Position numbers and translations under genes: made by a program. A model generated the notes under the pieces. That model had not been told where the DNA came from and did not search any database. It saw only the letters and a list, made by a program, of their open reading frames with translations. From positions 1 to 25,993 of the IMG/VR virus record IMGVR_UViG_3300047386_000169: 25,993 bases of DNA, one strand, 5' to 3'. Every line of letters begins with the position of its first letter. The first letter of the stretch is position 1. The stretch is from a virus. Shown piece after piece: positions 23,326-25,993 of this stretch.

Positions 23326-23736
23326 ATGAAAAAGACAGAAAACACAATACAAGGCCGTAAGGTCATTAAACAGGGCAACCGCTTGGTTGTCGAAATCCAG
23401 ACCGGACGCGGTAAAGCGTTCGCCAACATCGCCAAAGAGGAGTTAACACAAGCCACGCGCAAGCTGGGAAGCAACCGAGGCAAAACTAGATTGTGGTTAG
23501 AGGGTAACATCTTATCAAGCCACGGCTGGACCACGGGTGACAAGTTCGACGTGGTTATGATCGATGGTGTTCTTAAATACGCCAAGAATCCAAACGGAAA
23601 AAGGAAGGTAGCCGGGAAGACCGGTCGTCCTATCGTTGACACCAACACCAATACCATTAGCGACACCTTGAACGCATTGCCGGGGGAGGTTGTTAATGTC
23701 GTTGCAACCCGTGAAGCAATCACCATTCAAAAGTAG
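23326..23736 (+). CDS. Hypothetical early protein with two AbrB/SymE-like repeats (136 aa)
   Basis: The central part (residues about 50-85, TRLWLEGNILSSHGWTTGDK, then FDVVMIDGVLKYA) reads like the swapped-hairpin AbrB/SymE pattern (L-x-G-x-x-L...GF-x-x-GD-x-(V/F)-x-V...G-x-L). The second part (about 100-136, GRPIVDTNTNTISDTLNALP, then GEVVNVVATREAITIQK) repeats the theme. AbrB-fold proteins are small DNA-binding regulators or toxin/antitoxin parts, and related halves occur beside phage DNA methylases. I infer DNA binding; the evidence is pattern-level only. The N-terminal 45 residues are basic and may contact nucleic acid. Confidence 0.6.
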   Translation: MKKTENTIQGRKVIKQGNRLVVEIQTGRGKAFANIAKEELTQATRKLGSNRGKTRLWLEGNILSSHGWTTGDKFDVVMIDGVLKYAKNPNGKRKVAGKTGRPIVDTNTNTISDTLNALPGEVVNVVATREAITIQK

Positions 23737-23742
23737 AGAGCC

Positions 23743-23916
23743 ATGACCTTCCTAGAAAACCTAACAGGCCCTCTATTCCTCATCCTCCTTGCATGCGCTC
23801 TTCTTATCCTCGCTTACTGTTGCATAGTTGTTAACTACGCTCGCAGCAAAGCACGCTATGAACGCATGCGGGAACAAGCCGAAAGTAAAAGAAGCCGCGA
23901 AGACTTCCGACTCTAA
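23743..23916 (+). CDS. Small single-span membrane protein (57 aa)
   Basis: ATG 23743 lies 6 bases after the upstream stop, behind AGAGAG, a weak Shine-Dalgarno. The product is MTFLENLTGPLFLILLACAL followed by LILAYCCIVVNYARSK: one hydrophobic span at about residues 10-31, then a highly charged basic tail (RYERMREQAESKRSREDFRL) probably in the cytoplasm. Small inner-membrane proteins are common phage takeover or exclusion factors; the function here is unknown. The conserved leader element starts 6 bases after its stop. Confidence 0.6.
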   Translation: MTFLENLTGPLFLILLACALLILAYCCIVVNYARSKARYERMREQAESKRSREDFRL

Positions 23917-23921
23917 CGCGC

Positions 23922-23991
23922 GTTAATTCCTAAAGCTCCTCTCGATCATGTCGCGGGGGGCTTTATGGAGTCAACGAACTCCAACTAAACT
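23922..23991 (+). ncRNA. Structured leader 2 (two hairpins) before the 96-aa gene
   Basis: Conserved GTTAATTCCTA (23922-23932); stem TAAAGCTCCTC (23931-23941) / GGGGGGCTTTA (23955-23965) with inner extension CGAT (23943-23946) / GTCG (23950-23953) after one mismatch; then ATGGAGTCAA (23965-23974) with GGAGT (23967-23971) / ACTCC (23978-23982) before the ATG at 23992. Compared with leader 1, the outer stem pairs have changed on both sides and still pair, which supports a selected RNA structure. Confidence 0.6.
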
Positions 23992-24282
23992 ATGAAAAAA
24001 ACACTGAAAACAGCCCAACAAAGGGCCAAGGATAGAAAAGCCATTCGAGACTTCACCAAGCAACTTCACGCGGAGGCTTTCGAGCTTGTGGAGGAGTTCA
24101 AAGGGGAGTGGCATTGTAGCCATGACATCAATCACATTTCTGTGGGAGTTGTTTCGAGGATGTTAAATGTTAATAGCCATGAGCTTGAACGCTTAAAGCT
24201 TCGCGCCACACAAGACTTCACCGGTGAGAAGTTCGCAGAGGATACAACGTGGGAAGGACACTACGATGAAAAGAATAACTAA
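23992..24282 (+). CDS. Hypothetical early protein (96 aa)
   Basis: The product begins MKKTLKTAQQRAKDRKAIRD and is helical: a basic first third, then QLHAEAFELVEEFKGEWHCS and an acidic end (WEGHYDEKNN). The region HISVGVVSRMLNVNSHELER could form a helix-turn-helix-sized helical hairpin, but I would not assign DNA binding. It follows structured leader 2. The 3' end overlaps the next gene by 17 bases. Confidence 0.55.
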   Translation: MKKTLKTAQQRAKDRKAIRDFTKQLHAEAFELVEEFKGEWHCSHDINHISVGVVSRMLNVNSHELERLKLRATQDFTGEKFAEDTTWEGHYDEKNN

Positions 24283-24553
24283 AACCTACTTACGACAAAA
24301 GATTGACCTTTTGAATCAAGTTGCAGGCCGTCCTTTGGATCACTGGAACGAATCAAACGGGAAACGCATTGCGAATGAAGGTCATTTTCACCTTTCACAA
24401 GCGTATGGGGGCTACAGTCTCCACGAAAACAGCGAAGGCGGCGGAGAGAGAGACACCTTTCGGTGTGGACACATTACCGCAAGAGATCTTTGTAATCGAA
24501 TTAACGCTTTTATCGAAGGCATTACTGTAGGCTGGGAGGGACGCAACAGATGA
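24266..24553 (+). CDS. Conserved small phage protein of unknown function (95 aa)
   Basis: I chose ATG 24266 rather than the in-frame ATG at 24224: it has GGGAAGGA 6-13 bases upstream, a real Shine-Dalgarno-like site, and the product then begins MKRITKTYLRQKIDLLNQVA, matching a widespread phage accessory family (N-terminal helix, then GHFHLSQAYGGYSLHENSEG and RDTFRCGHITARDLCNRINA). The function of that family is unknown. Frequently found in the early or accessory regions of diverse tailed phages. The stop overlaps the next ATG (ATGA). Confidence 0.68.
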   Translation: MKRITKTYLRQKIDLLNQVAGRPLDHWNESNGKRIANEGHFHLSQAYGGYSLHENSEGGGERDTFRCGHITARDLCNRINAFIEGITVGWEGRNR

Positions 24554-25095
24554 AAAGTGATCTAGCTAAACTATCGGATTCCTACGGAATCACCTTGGAG
24601 CTAACCGGGAGACCAAAGGGAGAAATCAGAGATGCTTCTTGGCTTTGTGTTACCTTCCCGGTGGAGCTTCTCCGAAATGAGAAAGTGATTTGGTCCGGTC
24701 GTTATTCCCAAGGGATAGGGTGCTTTGATGTTAAGAAAGTGATTCGATACACTCGAGAACGTTCTTTGTATGAGTGGCAAAACGGCCTTGAAAAACACGG
24801 TCTTTCCTGTCGCTTCAAAGATAAGAGGGGCTTGGTTAATTTATTAGCTGCCTTTGCCCGCTCCACCAAAAAACACCCGGATGTTGATGATGTGCTGTTT
24901 GCGTGTTTACTCGATGGCCAAGCTGATTTTGACGGTTATTCGTTTGAGGATTTTGCGTCTGAAATGGGCTATGATAGCGACAGCATCAAAGCGCATAAGA
25001 TGTATGAAGAATGCTGTACAACCGGGAGACGCTTTAGAGCTTCGTTTGATTACTTAGAGCTTGAACAACTCCGAGAAATCGCAAACGAACACTAG
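24550..25095 (+). CDS. Conserved phage accessory protein of unknown function (181 aa)
   Basis: It is coupled to the upstream gene by an ATGA overlap, with GGGAGG about 10 bases before the start. The first 70 residues are beta-type (GITLELTGRPKGEIRDASWL; VIWSGRYSQGIGCF). The C-terminal part matches a pattern common in phage accessory proteins: PDVDDVLFACLLDGQADFDG, then SFEDFASEMGYDSDSIKAHK and MYEECC. That family has no established function. The pairing with the preceding 95-aa protein looks like a portable two-gene cassette also seen in other phages. Confidence 0.65.
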   Translation: MKSDLAKLSDSYGITLELTGRPKGEIRDASWLCVTFPVELLRNEKVIWSGRYSQGIGCFDVKKVIRYTRERSLYEWQNGLEKHGLSCRFKDKRGLVNLLAAFARSTKKHPDVDDVLFACLLDGQADFDGYSFEDFASEMGYDSDSIKAHKMYEECCTTGRRFRASFDYLELEQLREIANEH

Positions 25096-25106
25096 AAGGT
25101 AACACC

Positions 25107-25193
25107 ATGAACAAATTCGAGGAAATTCTCTGGCTCTTCTTCTCTCTCCTTTCCGCCTATCTAGCTTGGGAGTTATTCCGGGGAGGTAACTAG
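25107..25193 (+). CDS. Mini membrane protein (28 aa)
   Basis: MNKFEEILWLFFSLLSAYLA followed by WELFRGGN: one short span (residues about 7-21) with an acidic N-terminus and basic C-terminus. A Shine-Dalgarno-like GAAGG lies 7-11 bases before the ATG, 12 bases after the upstream stop. It is the last gene before a strong terminator, so it is transcribed with the cluster. Such mini-proteins are easily missed; translation is likely but not proven. Confidence 0.5.
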   Translation: MNKFEEILWLFFSLLSAYLAWELFRGGN

Positions 25194-25218
25194 CACCAGC
25201 ACACAACAACACCACCAC

Positions 25219-25253
25219 AAAGCAACCTAGGGGAAACCTTGGGTTGCTTTTTT
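25219..25253 (+). terminator. Strong Rho-independent terminator of the early cluster
   Basis: A 14-bp stem (AAAGCAACCTAGGG with CCTTGGGTTGCTTT, two G-U pairs), closed by a GAAA tetraloop at 25233-25236, followed by a run of six T (25248-25253). It separates the early cluster from the integrase, which therefore needs its own promoter. Confidence 0.93.
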
Positions 25254-25286
25254 GTTACCATCACACCACCAAAACCTGGAAATCCT

Positions 25287-25805
25287 ATCGTTGGGGCAAA
25301 AAACATCTTTACATGATGAAAGTTTTCGTCTAATCGTTGGGCATGGCAAACATACAAGACCTATTTGAAGTTACCTTTATCAATCGTTGGGCCGAAAAAG
25401 CCCGCGCGGAGGTAGAGCAAAGGAATATTTCCTTTTGGTTAAAAAACCTACCCAAAACCACAAGGGGGTTATCGTTGGGCGTAATCGACAAGGTGATCCT
25501 TAGCGAGGTCAAGAAGGGTAACAAACCCAGCACCATCAACTCCAAGCTACAGACACTCAAGACCACCCTGGATTTCACACGGGAGCGCGGGATGCATGAC
25601 GTTGGGTTCAAAGTTCCACGCCTAAAGCAACCCAGTGACGCTAGGATGTCGTTCTTTAGCGAGGAGGACCAAGAGGCCATTGAGGCTTTGATTGACGACA
25701 AGGGCTTTCGCCTGTTCTTCCGTTGGTCTATTGAGACAGGGCTTCGTCCATCGGAATCGTTGGGCCTAAAGTCCTCCATGATCCGCAAAGACCCTATCGT
25801 TGGGC
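25287..25805 (+). repeat. Dispersed direct repeat ATCGTTGGGC in and before the integrase gene
   Basis: Exact copies at 25333-25342, 25383-25392, 25471-25480, 25756-25765 and 25796-25805; a one-base variant ATCGTTGGGG at 25287-25296. Shorter CGTTGGG at 25600-25606 and 25888-25894. All are in the same orientation. Inside the gene the copies are read as NRWA, LSLG, SLGL and IVGP, that is, in all three codon phases, so protein constraint does not explain them. Regulator-binding or integrase arm-type sites are the natural guesses. Confidence 0.9.
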
Positions 25806-25993
25806 CGGTGATCGATATTATCAAGACAAAGAACGGGGAGCCAAGGACCATCCCATTAACAACCAAAGCACTGACGGCCCTTGAGACCGTTGGGGAGTGG
25901 AAGCGATACACGTCCTACCGGATCACAAGGGAGTGGGCAAGACTACGCCGAAAAGACCCGGAGGCTTTGAAAGACTTTGTGTTTTATACGTGC
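25343..25993 (+). CDS. int: Tyrosine-recombinase integrase, N-terminal 217 residues (3' end outside the window)
   Basis: It would integrate and excise phage DNA between attP and attB. Residues about 1-95 resemble a core-binding (SAM-like) domain: STINSKLQTLKTTLDFTRER, then LKQPSDARMSFFSEEDQEAI starts the catalytic domain. ETGLRPSESLGLKS holds the first catalytic Arg (Arg135), and IIKTKNGEPRTIPLT the beta-hairpin Lys (Lys161 or Lys163). The HxxR and Tyr motifs would lie beyond the window. The ATG at 25343 directly follows a repeat copy (GTTGGGC-ATG) with no Shine-Dalgarno. Integrases just before RNA polymerase are known in marine T7-like podoviruses and suggest a temperate life style. Confidence 0.85.
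   Translation, partial: MANIQDLFEVTFINRWAEKARAEVEQRNISFWLKNLPKTTRGLSLGVIDKVILSEVKKGNKPSTINSKLQTLKTTLDFTRERGMHDVGFKVPRLKQPSDARMSFFSEEDQEAIEALIDDKGFRLFFRWSIETGLRPSESLGLKSSMIRKDPIVGPVIDIIKTKNGEPRTIPLTTKALTALETVGEWKRYTSYRITREWARLRRKDPEALKDFVFYTC

Noticed and set aside
24224-24265. Upstream start of the 95-aa gene at ATG 24224
   Set aside because: ATG 24266 has a ribosome-binding site and matches the start of the conserved family; the extension lies wholly in the preceding gene.
25311-25331. Six-codon open frame (ATGATGAAAGTTTTCGTC) before the integrase
   Set aside because: Too short to support as a gene; a leader-peptide role is possible but there is no attenuator-like structure between it and int.
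22436-25342. tRNA gene or tRNA-derived attP core near the integrase
   Set aside because: No T-loop plus acceptor-end pattern was found by eye on either strand; attP may lie beyond the window, after the integrase.
25330-25911. 193-residue open frame on the minus strand opposite the integrase
   Set aside because: The + strand shows tyrosine-recombinase motifs with the catalytic Arg; the antisense reading is Ser/Arg/Leu-rich without any recognisable feature.
1-25993. T7-type phage promoters
   Set aside because: I found nothing resembling the 23-base T7 consensus or a clearly shared motif before late genes; the phage polymerase and its promoter are unknown here, so comparison of the whole genome would be needed.

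Overview
The window is most of the structural half, plus the start of the early region, of a T7-like podovirus (autographivirus type). The gene order portal, scaffold, capsid, tail tube A, tail tube B, gp13-like, three internal core proteins, tail fibre, holin-like, small terminase, large terminase is the T7 class III order, and several products carry recognisable T7-family signatures. Every convincing gene is on the + strand. The protein flavour (small basic proteins between scaffold and capsid, very large internal core proteins, a tyrosine integrase) resembles marine podoviruses such as cyanopodoviruses and pelagiphages. The host cannot be fixed from the sequence. Most late genes have no Shine-Dalgarno and instead sit behind CA-rich, AACAAC-like leaders, which points to a host that does not rely on Shine-Dalgarno initiation. 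This is inference.

Layout. 1-1242: the 3' end of a fibre or lectin-like protein and two small unknown genes. 1255-3572: portal and scaffold. 3575-4784: a run of small genes (a membrane protein, an out-of-frame nested lipoprotein, two very basic proteins, one unknown). 4821-5861: major capsid, followed by a strong terminator at the same place as T7 T-phi. 5937-9284: tail tubular proteins A and B. 9241-18045: gp13-like protein and internal core proteins B, C and D; protein C carries a probable double-psi beta-barrel peptidoglycan-hydrolase domain. 18052-21848: tail fibre, holin-like protein, both terminases and a zinc amidase endolysin. 21849-22905: a largely non-coding, repeat-rich junction between late and early genes, interrupted by one small gene; this is where a T7-like genome would have its terminal repeats. 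22906-25193: seven small early/accessory genes, two preceded by a shared two-hairpin RNA leader. 25219-25253: a near-ideal intrinsic terminator. 25343 to the end: a tyrosine-recombinase integrase cut off by the window edge.

How it fits together: the late block builds the head, the short tail and the injected core, and ends with packaging and lysis. The block after the junction is probably the first DNA to enter the cell and would hold host-takeover genes and the lysogeny decision (integrase). RNA polymerase and replication genes are not in the window and presumably follow the integrase.

Most striking observations: (1) a 10-base word, ATCGTTGGGC, occurs five times exactly plus one near-exact copy, all in one orientation, in front of and inside the integrase gene and in all three codon phases, so it must be a DNA- or RNA-level signal; (2) two early genes share a leader with conserved flanks and base-paired arms whose sequences differ but still pair; (3) a 21-bp tandem repeat containing CCTAAAG, followed by a perfect 10-bp inverted repeat, lies at the late/early junction.
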